A DNA stretch of 64,000 bases from a bacterium HR33 (GTDB lineage: Bacteria > Gemmatimonadota > Gemmatimonadetes > Gemmatimonadales > GWC2-71-9). The notes beneath the pieces were generated by a model that did not search any database, had not been told where the DNA came from, and worked only from the letters and a program-made list of their open reading frames with translations. The DNA lies in the NCBI GenBank assembly GCA_002923375.1, contig BEIJ01000001.1:558001-622000 (forward strand). The letters run 5' to 3'. Made by a program: the position numbers and the translations under genes. Below, piece by piece: positions 1 through 10,398 of the stretch (its first letter is position 1; the number at the start of each line of letters is the position of its first letter).

Positions 1-1
1 G

Positions 2-208
2 AGGGAGACTTATCGGGAAGTCGCGATCTGCCGCCGGAGCGGAATCATGATCAACACCTTCATGCTCGCCAGAGAGAGGGCGCTGGTAGAGTTCGTCAAG
101 AAGGTCTGCGAGATTTCCAAGGGCAAGGCTTACTTCACGACCACCATGACCCTGGGCCAGTACATTCTCATGGATTTCCTGAAACGAAAGACGCGAAGGG
201 TTTCCTGA
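2..208 (+). CDS. VWA-domain protein, C-terminal fragment
   Basis: The reading frame is open from the left edge of the window and stops with TGA at 206-208, so only the last 68 residues are present. They include the pattern [12 protein letters not shown], then a helix and a short strand, then [18 protein letters not shown]. This resembles the end of a von Willebrand factor A domain: the last strand and helix of proteins whose upstream part would carry the MIDAS metal site. The MIDAS residues themselves lie outside the window. The gene converges on the lhr-like gene with about 20 bases between the stops. Function cannot be stated beyond a probable VWA fold. Confidence 0.6.
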   Translation, partial: RETYREVAICRRSGIMINTFMLARERALVEFVKKVCEISKGKAYFTTTMTLGQYILMDFLKRKTRRVS

Positions 209-229
209 CAGCGGGCGGAGCGCCGGCCC

Positions 230-3200
230 CTATCCCGCTCTTCCCAAGTACGCCCGGAGCGCAGGAGCCAGTCTCCGCCGTATGAGAGCCCGCTCCACTG
301 CCAGCCGCGAAAGTCCGTCCAGCGATCCCAGCATCCTCACCTCTCCCCCAATGCGCGCCGCCAGCGGCACCCCGTCACGATAAAGCACCCGATTTCCCCC
401 TAAAGCCGGCACGCGATCGCCCGGGGTTACGATCCCTACGAGGTTCAAAGGATCAGCTGCACTCACCGCCACGAGTATCCCGGTGCACTCCGCGCGGCGC
501 ACCCGGCGCAACTCGGAAACCGCTTCCGGCAGCGCGAACTGTTCGCCCGACATCCCCGCCACGAACCTTCCACCGCGAATCTCCCCGCGAGCCTCCAGGC
601 GGCGGTAAACCGCCAGCAGCTCCCTCCAGGGTGGAGCCAAACTTTCCCTAATCAGCAATCTCCGGAAGACCACCCCGTAGCGGCGCAACAGCACCCGGGC
701 GCAAAACTCCACCGCGGCAAGATAGCGATCCCCTGCCGCTTCTGTCCGCTCGACGCAAGACCATCGCCCCGCCGACTCCACCCCGTAGGGAATCGCTCTC
801 CGGCGCCCACCGGCGCCCGCCCTCAAGGGTTTCCTGCGATCCGAGGGCACCAGCAGAGCACGAAGGCCGGCAAAGCTGTCGGCCGTGACCAAACCGTGGA
901 TCACCAGCTCGCCCAAAGCGGATTCCACCTGCGTGGGCAGAAGACCGGCGCGGCTTACCAGCTCACCGAAGAAACAGGCTCCCCGCTCCTCGAGGACCTC
1001 CAATACCCGCACCGCGTAGGCCGAAAGAGATTCCGGGCGCGCAGTACCCCGCGCCAAGACCAGCCAGTCCTCGAGATGCTCCCTCGAGACCAGAGCGATG
1101 GGAGTCGAGCGCACCGGACCGGTTAGAGTTGCGCCGTTGCGGCTCGCGGGCGGCAGCAGCCTGAGCCAGGCTATGCGACCTGTGAGGCAAAGCGAGTCCA
1201 GCAGTTCGCACTCGTAATCTTCCACCCGGGCATTGAGAACGTCGGGCTCCCAAGCCTGCGCCGCCAGCTCGAAACCCTCGAGCTGGCCTATAACCGCGGC
1301 AAGGCCCTCCACGCCCCCAGCCCGCCGCTCCGCATCGACCCGCTGCCAGGACACCAGGAATCTCACGAAATCGGCCGCGCTCACCGGCTCAATCTCCGCC
1401 CGAAGCCGGTCCAGCGTGTAACGGTGGATGCGGGCCAAGAGGCGCCGATGGCACCACTCCACAGACTCCGGGCCATCGCCGCCGGACCCGCTCCCCGGGC
1501 TGAAGCGCCCCCGCAACACCGTCCCCTCAGCCTCCAGCGCCAAAAGAGCAACCTCGGCATGCGGAGGATCTATCCCGAAGGAATCGGCTAGCTCCCGGGA
1601 TTCCACGGGACCCGCTATCTCCATACGGCCCCGGAAGAGTTCTTTCAAAGCTTCTTCCCTGGAACCCGTGAAGACCTTCGTAGCCGGCGGCCGCAAGCGC
1701 GGCGGCCAGAGGCGAGCATCGGGGTGGACCGCCAAGAGCTCGCCCAGCCGTTCCGCCGCAATCCAGATCTTGCGCTCTTCCCGACCGGATCCGACGGTGG
1801 CCACGCCCGCCCTACCTTCGGCCGCAAGCTCTTCCAGCCACACACGCCACGAATTGCCGGCTTCCCCGCCCCATTCCAGCGCTTCCCGTTCGGTCAAGAA
1901 TCCCGAAGTAAGCAGGGCATCGTGCAGTTCGTCGGCGTTGGCCGCTTCCGGGCGCGCCTCCGCTCGCGCCCGCGCTATGGCTTCGGGATCCAGCGCCCCG
2001 AGATCCGAGGCGGCGGACGGCTCCAGGGCGCGGCGGGTATAAACCGCGTGAGCGCGGCGCTCCTCCAGAGGGGCGTCGTCCAAGAAAGCGTAGGGACGCG
2101 CGTTCAGGATCTCGTGGGCCAAAGGAGATGGCTCCGGCAGGTCCCGCGCTTCGCAGGCGATCTCGCCTTCTTCTACTCCCTCGAGAAGCGAAACCAGCCC
2201 GTCCAAGTCCATCGCCTCGCGGAGCGAGTCCTCCAGGGTTTGCCGGACCAGCGGATGGTCCGGTATCTCCCGATCGCCCGCGATGTTTTCCAGACAGGCG
2301 GCGGCGTCGGGGAACACCGCCGCCAGCAGATCTTCGGCCTCCATCCGCTGAATCTGGGGCGGCGTCTTCTTTCCTCCACGCTGCCGGGGGAGCGCCAAAG
2401 ACACCGTTGCGTTCCAGCGCCACCGGGTTTGGAACACCGGAGCGTCTATCAGTGCCTGTACCAGAACGTCCCGGACGGTACCGCTCCGCAGGTAGCGGAA
2501 CACGTCGATCAACGGAAACGAGTGTTGGGGACCCAGCGAAAGAAGCAACGCGTCTTCGGTTGCGGCGGCCTGCAGTTCGAAATTGAACTGGCGGCAAAAC
2601 CGTTTTCTGAGGGCCAGACCCCAGGCGCGGTTTACCCGAGAGCCGTAGGGCGAATGGATTACGAGCTGCATCCCTCCGGCCTCGTCGAAGAAGCGCTCGG
2701 CGATCAGGCGGCCCTTGGTGGGGAGTGCGCCCAGCAGGCGCCGGGCTTCGAAGAGGTAGGCCACGACCTGTTCCGCAGCCTCAGGTTCCAGATTCACCTC
2801 CCCCTGCAACCAGGCCGTTGCGCGCTGCGGCTCACCGTGAAAAGACTCGAGTTCGCTCCTCAGGCGGGAGACTTCGTCCGACAGCTCGTCGCTGCGGCCC
2901 GGAGCCTCGCCCAACCAAAACGGCACGCTGGGAGGTTCTCCCTGGGCGTCGGCCACCCGTACCACCCCGTTTTCCACTTTGAGGATACGCCATGAGGTGT
3001 TGCCTAGCTGGAACACATCCCCGGGAAGGCTTTCGATGGCGAAATCCTCGTTCACCGTGCCCAAGAACAGCCCTTCCGGATCCAAAACGACTCGGTAATC
3101 GGCGGTATCGGGAATGGTTCCCCCGCAGGTAATTGCGGTGAGCCGGGATCCCCGGCGCCCTCGCAGGCGCCGGTTCACCGCGTCGTGGTGCACCAGGGCT

Positions 3201-4582
3201 CCCCGCCGCCCTCTCCGAGTCGTGAAACCGGTGGCCAGCATTTCCACCACTTCGTCGAACTCCCTCCGCTCCAGGGAGCGATAGGGATACGCGCGGCGGA
3301 ATAAATCGAACAGACCGTCTTCGGACCAGTCCTCGCAAGCCGCCTCCGCTACGATCTGTTGGGCCAACACGTCGAGTGGCTTTTCGAAAATTCTCACCCG
3401 GTCCAGGCGGCCCGCCCGCACTCCGCGCAGCAGAGCAATGCACTCGACCAGATCGTCCCGGGACAGGGGGAAAATCCGGCCCTTGGGCGTGCCCTTGACC
3501 GTGTGTCCTGAGCGTCCCACTCGCTGCAGAAAGGTCGATATCCTGCGCGGCGAACCCAGCTGGCAGACCAAGTCCACCGCCCCGATATCGATACCCAGCT
3601 CCAGAGAAGCGGTGGCCACGAGCGCCCTGAGTTTTCCCTCTCTCAGGCGCCTCTCCGCGTCCAGCCTCATCTCCTTGGAGAGGCTCCCGTGGTGCGAGGT
3701 AACCGCCTGTTCTCCCAGCCGGTCGCTGAGATGCCGGGCCACCCGCTCGGCCATTCGGCGAGTGTTCACGAACACCAGAGTGGTTCCGTGTTCTGCTATG
3801 AGCTGCGCCAGGCGATCGTAAACCTCCTCCCAGACTTCGGCGGACATCACCGCTTCGAGGGGACTGCGGGGAAGCTCGATCTTCAGATCCAGTTCCCGGC
3901 GGTGCCCTCGGTTTACCACGGCGCAGTCTCCCCGCTGTCCGACCAGAAAGCGGGATACTTCCTCCACCGGATTCACCGTGGCCGAGAGGCCGATCCGCTG
4001 AAGGGGTTGCCCCGCCACGTGCTCCAGGCGTTCCAGGGAAAGGGCCAGATGGGCCCCGCGCTTGGACTCCACGACGGCGTGAATCTCGTCTACGATCACG
4101 GTGCGGACGGTCCGCAGCATCTCCCGGCTCCGGGCGGCGGTGAGCAGTAGGTAGAGAGACTCGGGCGTGGTCACCAAAATGTGCGGAGGCTTCCTGAGCA
4201 TGGCACTCCGCTCCGAGGCCGGAGTGTCCCCGGTCCGTACTGCGGCTGTGATCTTGGGCGCACGCCAACCGGCTTCTTCCGCTTTCTTTCTGATGCCCTT
4301 GCGCGGCTCGGCGAGATTGAAATGGATGTCGGCGCTCAGGGCCTTTAGCGGAGAGACGTAAAGGACTCGGGTTTCATCTAGAAGCTGGCCGTCCAGACCC
4401 TCCCGCAACAACCGGTCCAGAGAGATCAGGAAGGCAGCCAAAGTCTTGCCGGAGCCCGTGGGAGCGACGATAAGAGTGTGGCGGCCGGTACGAATCGCCT
4501 CCCACCCATCCAGCTGCACCGGCGTGGGATTCCCGAAGCGCTCTTGAAACCAGCGGGCTACCGCGGGATGGAAGTCACGCAT
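230..4582 (-). CDS. lhr: Lhr-type ATP-dependent DNA helicase
   Basis: This 1450-residue protein looks like a large helicase-related (Lhr) superfamily 2 enzyme, an ATP-driven 3'-5' translocase linked to DNA repair. Visible motifs are Walker A APTGSGKT (about residues 40-47), motif Ia in YVSPLKAL, the DEIH box (about 165-168), SAT in LSATVNP, and the helicase C motifs [11 protein letters not shown] and QRVGRSGH. A winged-helix and Lhr-core region follows. The very long C-terminal part, with more winged-helix-like segments, matches the full-length bacterial class rather than the short archaeal form. The ATG at 4580-4582 starts directly at the Q-motif region ([10 protein letters not shown]). It is the last gene of a leftward group after dinB and the ubiE-like gene. 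A short CCCCCAAGGGGG hairpin lies in the 40 bases upstream. Confidence 0.92.
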   Translation of the reverse strand: MRDFHPAVARWFQERFGNPTPVQLDGWEAIRTGRHTLIVAPTGSGKTLAAFLISLDRLLREGLDGQLLDETRVLYVSPLKALSADIHFNLAEPRKGIRKKAEEAGWRAPKITAAVRTGDTPASERSAMLRKPPHILVTTPESLYLLLTAARSREMLRTVRTVIVDEIHAVVESKRGAHLALSLERLEHVAGQPLQRIGLSATVNPVEEVSRFLVGQRGDCAVVNRGHRRELDLKIELPRSPLEAVMSAEVWEEVYDRLAQLIAEHGTTLVFVNTRRMAERVARHLSDRLGEQAVTSHHGSLSKEMRLDAERRLREGKLRALVATASLELGIDIGAVDLVCQLGSPRRISTFLQRVGRSGHTVKGTPKGRIFPLSRDDLVECIALLRGVRAGRLDRVRIFEKPLDVLAQQIVAEAACEDWSEDGLFDLFRRAYPYRSLERREFDEVVEMLATGFTTRRGRRGALVHHDAVNRRLRGRRGSRLTAITCGGTIPDTADYRVVLDPEGLFLGTVNEDFAIESLPGDVFQLGNTSWRILKVENGVVRVADAQGEPPSVPFWLGEAPGRSDELSDEVSRLRSELESFHGEPQRATAWLQGEVNLEPEAAEQVVAYLFEARRLLGALPTKGRLIAERFFDEAGGMQLVIHSPYGSRVNRAWGLALRKRFCRQFNFELQAAATEDALLLSLGPQHSFPLIDVFRYLRSGTVRDVLVQALIDAPVFQTRWRWNATVSLALPRQRGGKKTPPQIQRMEAEDLLAAVFPDAAACLENIAGDREIPDHPLVRQTLEDSLREAMDLDGLVSLLEGVEEGEIACEARDLPEPSPLAHEILNARPYAFLDDAPLEERRAHAVYTRRALEPSAASDLGALDPEAIARARAEARPEAANADELHDALLTSGFLTEREALEWGGEAGNSWRVWLEELAAEGRAGVATVGSGREERKIWIAAERLGELLAVHPDARLWPPRLRPPATKVFTGSREEALKELFRGRMEIAGPVESRELADSFGIDPPHAEVALLALEAEGTVLRGRFSPGSGSGGDGPESVEWCHRRLLARIHRYTLDRLRAEIEPVSAADFVRFLVSWQRVDAERRAGGVEGLAAVIGQLEGFELAAQAWEPDVLNARVEDYECELLDSLCLTGRIAWLRLLPPASRNGATLTGPVRSTPIALVSREHLEDWLVLARGTARPESLSAYAVRVLEVLEERGACFFGELVSRAGLLPTQVESALGELVIHGLVTADSFAGLRALLVPSDRRKPLRAGAGGRRRAIPYGVESAGRWSCVERTEAAGDRYLAAVEFCARVLLRRYGVVFRRLLIRESLAPPWRELLAVYRRLEARGEIRGGRFVAGMSGEQFALPEAVSELRRVRRAECTGILVAVSAADPLNLVGIVTPGDRVPALGGNRVLYRDGVPLAARIGGEVRMLGSLDGLSRLAVERALIRRRLAPALRAYLGRAG

Positions 4583-4622
4583 GTCTCAAATATGGGGAGC
4601 AACCCCCTTGGGGGAAGGTCCT

Positions 4623-5366
4623 TCATACCGCCCTCCGTGCCAAGTGGATGGCGATTCCACCCTCGAGCTTTCGGCGCACCTCGCAATACTCGAAGCCGTG
4701 CTCGCGTAGCAGCGAGGCAAATTGAGCTGCGGTGACGAAAAGCTCCAAAGAGCTCGCAATGTACGCATAGCATGCCGGATTCCTATGCCAGCACCAGCCA
4801 TAGATGCTTCCCGCGGCTTTCAGGTAAGCGAGGAACAGAGTCCTCCATATCGACGCCTCCGGCAGATAGAAATCCAAACTGGCGAGCCAGCCGCCGGCCT
4901 TCAGGATGCGGGCCGATTCCCGCACCGCCACTCGCGGGTCGGGAGCGTTGCGAAAGGCATAGCCCGCCAGCACCGCATCGGCGGCGCCGTCCGGCAGGGG
5001 CAGAGAGGTCATATCCGCCACCGCCAATACCGCGCTCGAATCTCGCCGCCGGGCGTGGTGCAGCATGCCGGCGGAAAGATCGGTTCCGAGGATACGAACA
5101 TCCGCCCGCACCGATCTGAGGGCCCTGCCCAGATCCCCGGTGCCGCATGCCAGATCTATCACGGTGGCGCCGGAAGGGATTCGGGAGGCAAGTGCTGCGG
5201 CGAGCTCGCGCTTCCAAGCGCCATCCATGCCGTAGGAAAACCAACGGGTGAAGCGGTCATAGGCCGGCGCCACCCGGTCGAAAAGCGCGCGCACGTAACG
5301 CCGCTTCCTCTCGGGATCCTGCAAGAGGGATGTGAGGTCAGCGCTCTTCGTCTCGAGAAGGACCAT
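4623..5366 (-). CDS. ubiE: UbiE/MenG-type class I SAM methyltransferase
   Basis: This 247-residue protein is probably the C-methyltransferase of menaquinone or ubiquinone biosynthesis (demethylmenaquinone to menaquinone). SAM-binding motif I reads VIDLACGTGDLG (residues 69-80), followed by the acidic ribose-binding strand ILGTDLSAGML. The family pattern FDRVAPAYDRFTRWFSYGMD...WKR near the N-terminus and GGIAIHLA near the C-terminus are typical of UbiE and not of generic methyltransferases. The ATG at 5366 lies 29 bases inside the upstream dinB gene. A TTG at 5324, just past the dinB stop, is an alternative that loses 14 poorly conserved residues. No other menaquinone genes are in the window, so the substrate is inferred from family resemblance. 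Confidence 0.85.
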   Translation of the reverse strand: MVLLETKSADLTSLLQDPERKRRYVRALFDRVAPAYDRFTRWFSYGMDGAWKRELAAALASRIPSGATVIDLACGTGDLGRALRSVRADVRILGTDLSAGMLHHARRRDSSAVLAVADMTSLPLPDGAADAVLAGYAFRNAPDPRVAVRESARILKAGGWLASLDFYLPEASIWRTLFLAYLKAAGSIYGWCWHRNPACYAYIASSLELFVTAAQFASLLREHGFEYCEVRRKLEGGIAIHLARRAV

Positions 5367-5814
5367 AGACGCCCGGTACTCTGAGCCCCGCTTGCCGCAT
5401 CAGGACGGTCATCTGACCCCGGTGATGAATCTCGTGATACAACATGATCGCCAGGGTCAGACCGCGCGGCCATTGCTGGTCGTAAACCCGGTCCAGGACC
5501 GCCAGCGTCTCGTCGCTCCACCGGCTTTCGACCGCTTCGGCCAAAGCTTTGGCCGCGTCAACGTAACAGGAGTGAATCTCGGCAGCCCGCAACGGCTGGG
5601 GATCCTGTTTGCTGGGCGCCCGGTACTCCAAGCCGGTATGCCTCATGATTTCGCGCTGAGACACCACAATGTGCCAAGCCAGTTCGCCGAGACTGCGGTA
5701 ACCGTCGGCTATCCTTTGGTACAGCGAGCGATCGGTCAGCTCGGCCATCAGCCGTGCGGTAGCTGCACTCTCCCGGCGCCAAGTGTCCAGGAAACTTTGA
5801 ATCGTAGTAAACAT
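5338..5814 (-). CDS. DinB-family putative metal-dependent protein
   Basis: This is a 158-residue protein of the DinB/YfiT four-helix-bundle superfamily, whose members bind a divalent metal through three histidines and often act as thiol-dependent transferases or have unknown roles. The histidines fit the pattern: LAWHIV near residue 47 and MLYHEIHHRGQM near residue 130. There is no signal peptide, so it is expected in the cytoplasm. It is the first gene of the leftward dinB-ubiE-lhr group and overlaps the ubiE-like gene. Its ATG sits in the middle of a perfect 14-base palindrome. The substrate is unknown. Confidence 0.8.
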   Translation of the reverse strand: MFTTIQSFLDTWRRESAATARLMAELTDRSLYQRIADGYRSLGELAWHIVVSQREIMRHTGLEYRAPSKQDPQPLRAAEIHSCYVDAAKALAEAVESRWSDETLAVLDRVYDQQWPRGLTLAIMLYHEIHHRGQMTVLMRQAGLRVPGVYGPSRDEER

Positions 5815-5832
5815 GTTTACCAGGAGGCCTCC
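5807..5832. promoter_or_regulatory. Two adjacent perfect palindromes over the dinB start
   Basis: GTAAACATGTTTAC at 5807-5820 is a perfect 14-base palindrome with the dinB ATG at its centre. GGAGGCCTCC at 5823-5832 is a second perfect palindrome. They lie in the roughly 100-base gap between divergent dinB and the 2-oxoglutarate dehydrogenase gene. A dimeric regulator site is the natural reading. Palindromes can also arise by chance, and no regulator is encoded beside them. Confidence 0.35.
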
Positions 5833-5914
5833 CCAGGGCGAAAGATTGTCGAACTCGACTTAAGAGACGCGGTTCTCTATCTTCAGCTTTAGGCAAAAGC
5901 AACCAGGCACCGAA

Positions 5915-8900
5915 GTGTTCGAGAACATATTCGAGACGGTCAACTCCGGGTTTGCGCAGGCGCTCTATGAAGACTACCTGCGCGACCCGAATTCGGTACC
6001 CGCAGCTTGGCGGGAGCTTTTCGAGAACGGGCTCAAGGGGATGGCGCCGGTGGAGGTCCCCCGGCAAGCCGCCGAGACTCCGGCCAAGGCGGGAGGTCCT
6101 CGAGTCCCTTACGGTTCCCTCGAGCCGATCCGGGGATCGGCGCTACGATTGCTCGAGAACATGCAGGCCTCCCTTGCGGTTCCCACAGCCACCTCCTACC
6201 GGGAAGTGGACGTGACCCGCTTGTGGAACGCTAGAGCCGAGCTCAATCGCAGGCTCGAGAGCAAAGGGATCAAGCTTTCGTTCACTCACCTCATAGGCTG
6301 GGCAATCGTCAAGGCGGCTCAGCGGCTGCCGGTAATGACCCACGCGGTAGTGGAAGAGGACGGGCAATATTGGCGCTGGGATCCCCAGAGCGTGAATCTG
6401 GGCATAGCGGTGGATCTGGAGGGCAAGGACGGCCGGCGCCGGCTGATGGTACCCGTATTGAAGCAGGCCCAGGAGGCGGATTTTGCCGGCTTTTACCGGG
6501 AGTACGAGCGGCTGATCGCGGGGGCCCGGGAGGGAACGCTGCCGCCGGATGCTTATTTCGGGGCCACTATCACCCTCACCAATCCCGGGACCATAGGCAC
6601 CTCCGCTTCGGTCCCGCGGCTGATGAAGGGCCAGGGTTCGATCATAGCTACCGGGGCCATTCGCGAAGTGGCCGGGGTGCGGGTGATGACGGTTTCCAGC
6701 ACCTATGATCACCGGATCATTCAAGGTGCCGAGTCCGGGATGTTCCTGAGAGAGTTGGACCGGATGCTACAGGGAGAGGATGGGTTCTACGAGGAGGTAG
6801 CCGCTTCCCTGGGGGCGGGGCAGCTCTCTTTAACACCGCAGGTGGTGGCCGCGCCGCTCGCCTCCAGGACGGCGGCTGCACCGGTCTCGGAAGAGATGCT
6901 GTTCCACGTGGCGGCGGCGATGTCGGTGGTCAAGCATCATCGAACTCACGGCTACCTGGCGGCCAGGCTGGATCCTCTGGGTACGGAACCTATTGGGGAC
7001 CCGGCGCTAGATCCCGCGAGCGTGGGTCTTACTCCCGAGATCATGGCCAGAATTCCGGCGGCGGTGTTGCGGGTTTACGTAGAGGGCGAGACGATGGCGG
7101 ACATCCTGCCGCGCCTCAGGGAGGTTTATTGCGGCACCATCGCCTACGAGATAGAGCATATCGCAAGCCACGAGCAGCGCGTGTGGTTGCGGGAGGTGAT
7201 CGAGAGAGGTCGCCACCGCACCCCGTTGAGCAACGACGAAAAACGGGCGCTGTTGGAGCTTTTGACTCGGGTGGAGGGTTTGGAGCAGTTCCTTCACAGG
7301 AGCTACCTGGGCCAGAAGCGCTTCGGAATCGAGGGCCTGGACATGCTGGTTCCCATGCTGCGCAAGGCGATCGATCTGGCGGCGGAGCAGGGAGCCAAGG
7401 ACGTGGACATGGGTATGGCCCACCGCGGCAGGCTCAACGTCTTGGCGCACATTCTGGGAATACCCTACAAGACGATCATCAAGGAGTTCGAAGGAGGGAT
7501 CGACGTAGACACGCTCCTCACATCGGGTCGAACCGGGGATGTGAAGTATCATCACGGGGCCACGGGTGAGTACACCACCTCGAGCGGCAAGGTGGTGGAA
7601 GTGAGCCTCATGCCCAATCCCAGCCATCTCGAGGCGGTGGATCCGGTGGTGGAAGGGGCGGCTCGGGCGGAGCAGACCGACCGCTCCGGCCCTCAGGCGA
7701 AGCACGACCCCAGCTCGGTGCTCCCGATTCTGATTCACGGCGATGCGGCCTTTGCCGCCCAGGGAGTGGTGGCGGAGACTTTCAACCTGGCCCGGCTGCC
7801 GGGGTACAGCACCGGAGGAACTCTGCACATCATCGCCAACAACCAGATCGGATTTACCACCACGCCTTCCGAAGCGCGCTCCACGGACTTCGCCAGCGAC
7901 TTGGCCAAGGGTTTCGACGTGCCGATCATTCACGTCAATGCCGACGACCCCGAAGCCTGCATCGCGGCGGTACGGCTGGCGATGATGTACCGGCAAAAGT
8001 TCGCCGGAGACGTGGTGATCAACCTGGTGGGCTACCGCCGTCACGGGCACAACGAGGCGGACGAGCCCCGCTACACTCAACCCGCGATGTACCGGATAAT
8101 CGACCGGCTTCCCACCGTCCGCGAGCGATACGCCCGTTCCCTGATCGGGGAGGGGGTGGTGACCGAAGAAGAGGTGGTCGCGATGCGGGAACGGGTGGAG
8201 CGAGAATTGAACGAGATCCGCGAGGCAGTAAAGGGCGAACCCCCGGTGGAAGCCCGCGTATCCGAGGGCGCTCTCCTGCGGCAGTCTGGTCAATTTGCGG
8301 CGGAGCACGAGCCGGAGACGAGGGTGGGCGCGGATCTGTTGCGCGAGCTCAACGAAGAGCTGCTCCGGGTGCCGGACGGATTTAAGGTGAATCCCAAACT
8401 TCGCCGGCAGCTAGAGCGGCGGCGTGAAGCGGTGGCTAACGGAGGGAGGCTGGATTGGGCCCACGCAGAGGCGCTGGCCTTTGCGTCGCTCTTGGTGGAG
8501 GGGATACCCCTGCGGCTTTCCGGCCAGGACAGCGTGAGGGGCACCTTCAGCCAGCGACACCTGACCCTGTTCGACGCCGAGACCGGTGAGCCTTACACTC
8601 CCATTCAGCACCTATCCAAGGCGCGGGCGCCTTTCGAGCTCTACAACTCTCCGCTGTCGGAATACGCGGTTTTGGGATTCGAGTACGGCTACAGTGTGGA
8701 GGCTCCGGAGGCCTTGGTGATGTGGGAGGCGCAGTTCGGCGATTTCGCCAACGGGGCCGAAGTGATAATCGACCAGTTCGTGATCGCCGGACTCTCCAAA
8801 TGGGGGCAGACCTCCCGGCTCACCCTGCTGCTGCCTCACGGCTACGAGGGCCAGGGACCGGAGCACTCCAGCGCGAGGCTGGAGCGTTACCTGGCTCTGG

Positions 8901-9472
8901 GGGCGGAGAACAACATTCGGGTGGCCAACTGCTCCACTCCGGCCCAGTACTTCCATCTCCTGCGGCGGCAGGCCAAGCACCAAGAGCTGAGACCTCTCGT
9001 GTTGATGACCCCGAAGAGCCTGATTCGCCTACCCGAGGCGAGCTCCACCATGGAAGAACTGGCAACCGGCCGGTTCGAGTACGTTTTGGACGATCCCACC
9101 CTGCCGGCCGGACGGGAAGCGGTCCGCAAGCTCGTGCTCTGCTCCGGGAAGGTTTATTACGACGCCATTACCTCGCCGCTCCGGAAAACCGCCGCGCATG
9201 TGGCCCTCGGCAGAGTGGAATTGTTGTACCCCTTCCCCTACGACGCCGTTCGCCGGTTGATAGAGTCGTATCCCAACCTGGAGCGGATCGTGTGGCTCCA
9301 GGAAGAGCCCCGCAACATGGGAGCCAGAAAGTTCGTGGTTCCCAAGATCGCAGAAGTAACGGACCTGCCCATAGATCACGTCTCCCGGCCCGAGCGCGCC
9401 AGCCCTGCAGAGGGCTATCCAGCGGTGCACCAGCGTGAACAGGAGAGGCTGGTAGCGGAGGCGCTCGGGTAA
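5915..9472 (+). CDS. kgd: Fused 2-oxoglutarate dehydrogenase E2/E1 (Kgd/OdhA type)
   Basis: This 1185-residue enzyme joins a dihydrolipoamide succinyltransferase catalytic domain (about residues 90-300) to a thiamine-diphosphate 2-oxoglutarate dehydrogenase E1 (about 330-1185). It is the mycobacterial/corynebacterial architecture for the TCA cycle step from 2-oxoglutarate to succinyl-CoA. The first 40 residues match the E1 leader peptide. The acyltransferase motif is STYDHRIIQGAESG with His266. E1 motifs include KHHRTHGYLAARLDPLG, MGMAHRGRLNV, and the ThDP/Mg region GDAAFAAQG (about residue 609) with NNQIGFTT. No lipoyl domain is present, so a lipoyl-bearing E2 and an E3 must come from elsewhere. 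The start is GTG at 5915 with a weak Shine-Dalgarno. Four bases after the stop begins a 10-base gap to yggT. Confidence 0.95.
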   Translation: MFENIFETVNSGFAQALYEDYLRDPNSVPAAWRELFENGLKGMAPVEVPRQAAETPAKAGGPRVPYGSLEPIRGSALRLLENMQASLAVPTATSYREVDVTRLWNARAELNRRLESKGIKLSFTHLIGWAIVKAAQRLPVMTHAVVEEDGQYWRWDPQSVNLGIAVDLEGKDGRRRLMVPVLKQAQEADFAGFYREYERLIAGAREGTLPPDAYFGATITLTNPGTIGTSASVPRLMKGQGSIIATGAIREVAGVRVMTVSSTYDHRIIQGAESGMFLRELDRMLQGEDGFYEEVAASLGAGQLSLTPQVVAAPLASRTAAAPVSEEMLFHVAAAMSVVKHHRTHGYLAARLDPLGTEPIGDPALDPASVGLTPEIMARIPAAVLRVYVEGETMADILPRLREVYCGTIAYEIEHIASHEQRVWLREVIERGRHRTPLSNDEKRALLELLTRVEGLEQFLHRSYLGQKRFGIEGLDMLVPMLRKAIDLAAEQGAKDVDMGMAHRGRLNVLAHILGIPYKTIIKEFEGGIDVDTLLTSGRTGDVKYHHGATGEYTTSSGKVVEVSLMPNPSHLEAVDPVVEGAARAEQTDRSGPQAKHDPSSVLPILIHGDAAFAAQGVVAETFNLARLPGYSTGGTLHIIANNQIGFTTTPSEARSTDFASDLAKGFDVPIIHVNADDPEACIAAVRLAMMYRQKFAGDVVINLVGYRRHGHNEADEPRYTQPAMYRIIDRLPTVRERYARSLIGEGVVTEEEVVAMRERVERELNEIREAVKGEPPVEARVSEGALLRQSGQFAAEHEPETRVGADLLRELNEELLRVPDGFKVNPKLRRQLERRREAVANGGRLDWAHAEALAFASLLVEGIPLRLSGQDSVRGTFSQRHLTLFDAETGEPYTPIQHLSKARAPFELYNSPLSEYAVLGFEYGYSVEAPEALVMWEAQFGDFANGAEVIIDQFVIAGLSKWGQTSRLTLLLPHGYEGQGPEHSSARLERYLALGAENNIRVANCSTPAQYFHLLRRQAKHQELRPLVLMTPKSLIRLPEASSTMEELATGRFEYVLDDPTLPAGREAVRKLVLCSGKVYYDAITSPLRKTAAHVALGRVELLYPFPYDAVRRLIESYPNLERIVWLQEEPRNMGARKFVVPKIAEVTDLPIDHVSRPERASPAEGYPAVHQREQERLVAEALG

Positions 9473-9482
9473 ACGTTATCGA

Positions 9483-10046
9483 ATGCTGGAGGCGCTCCGG
9501 TACACTGTCTTTGCGGTTTTCGTAGCAGCCGCGGCACTCGCGTTCGGCGCTCGGGCGGTGCAGACGCGGCGGATATCGCCCTTCAGTCGTTGGGCGCGCA
9601 TAATCCGGGGAGTGAGCGATCCTGTTCTGCAGCCCATAGAAAGATGGCAACTGAGGAGCGGAGGCAACCCTCAGAACGCACCGTGGTGGCTTTTGGGATT
9701 CGCCCTGGTAGGCGGCATTCTGATCATTACGCTGGCAGAGTGGATCGCCACCATGTTCGGGCGGGTTGGAGAAGCAGTTTCGGGCGGGGTGCGCAGCACC
9801 ATTCGGTTGCTGGTCTACTACGCGGGCCAGCTGGTGATACTGGCGCTGATCGTCAGAGTGGTAGGATCGTGGTTCGGCGTAGGCCGGTACAACCGGTGGA
9901 TGCGTCCCGCGTACTACCTCACCGACTGGATAGTCGGACCGCTCAGGCGGGTGATTCCACCGATCGGGTGGATAGACATAACACCGATCGTAGCTTGGCT
10001 GCTCATCCAATTCCTGTTGCTGCCCGTGCTCCTTGGACTGCTGTGA
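9483..10046 (+). CDS. yggT: YggT-family integral membrane protein
   Basis: The 187-residue protein has about four or five hydrophobic helices: near the N-terminus (FAVFVAAAALAFGA), in the middle (WWLLGFALVGGILIITLAEW and IRLLVYYAGQLVILALIVRVV), and at the C-terminus (PIVAWLLIQFLLLPVLLGLL). The motif YYLTDWIVGPLRRVIPPIGWIDITPIVAWLL is the YggT repeat signature (Asp-Pro-Leu-Arg-Pro-like turn before a Gly-Asp helix), here seen once clearly and once degenerate. YggT proteins sit in the inner membrane and are linked to osmotic or cell-division functions; the molecular role is unsettled. The stop overlaps the start of the YggU gene (GTGA). The yggT-yggU pairing is common in bacteria and supports both calls. 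Confidence 0.85.
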   Translation: MLEALRYTVFAVFVAAAALAFGARAVQTRRISPFSRWARIIRGVSDPVLQPIERWQLRSGGNPQNAPWWLLGFALVGGILIITLAEWIATMFGRVGEAVSGGVRSTIRLLVYYAGQLVILALIVRVVGSWFGVGRYNRWMRPAYYLTDWIVGPLRRVIPPIGWIDITPIVAWLLIQFLLLPVLLGLL

Positions 10047-10372
10047 AAGCCACGCTTGAGGTCTATGTCCAGCCTCGAAGCAGCACCACCGGAATAGTCG
10101 GCTGGCGCGGTGACGCCTTGAAGATTCGGGTGGCGGCTCCACCTGCCGAAGGAGCAGCCAATGCGGAATTAGTGCGCTTTTTGGGGGAAGCTTTGGGCCT
10201 CCCCCGCTCCGCGGTAAAGATCGTCAAAGGTGCTGCCGCACGGCGCAAACGGGTGGTGCTGTCGGGTATCGATACCAAGGAGGCTTTGGCGAAGTTAGAC
10301 CTCCTGGTGAGCCATGCTTCGAAGGGCGGCAAGCTCCGGAGCCGGGGGCCGGCGGAAAGGGCGGGACCTTAG
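10043..10372 (+). CDS. yggU: DUF167/YggU-family protein
   Basis: This is a 109-residue protein beginning at GTG 10043, which overlaps the yggT stop in the sequence GTGA. It contains the family pattern LEVYVQPRSSTTGIVGWRGDALKIRVAAPPAEGAAN, then a helix and VKIVKGAAARRKRVVLSGID. These are the hallmark strands of the YggU/DUF167 alpha-beta fold. The biochemical function is unknown for the family. The last 20 or so residues, Gly/Arg-rich and past the usual end of the domain, run into the region where the N-terminus of the following YceI gene would be expected. Confidence 0.88.
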   Translation: MKATLEVYVQPRSSTTGIVGWRGDALKIRVAAPPAEGAANAELVRFLGEALGLPRSAVKIVKGAAARRKRVVLSGIDTKEALAKLDLLVSHASKGGKLRSRGPAERAGP

Positions 10373-10398
10373 CGCCTCGGGATCCGAGCCGCTCGAGG

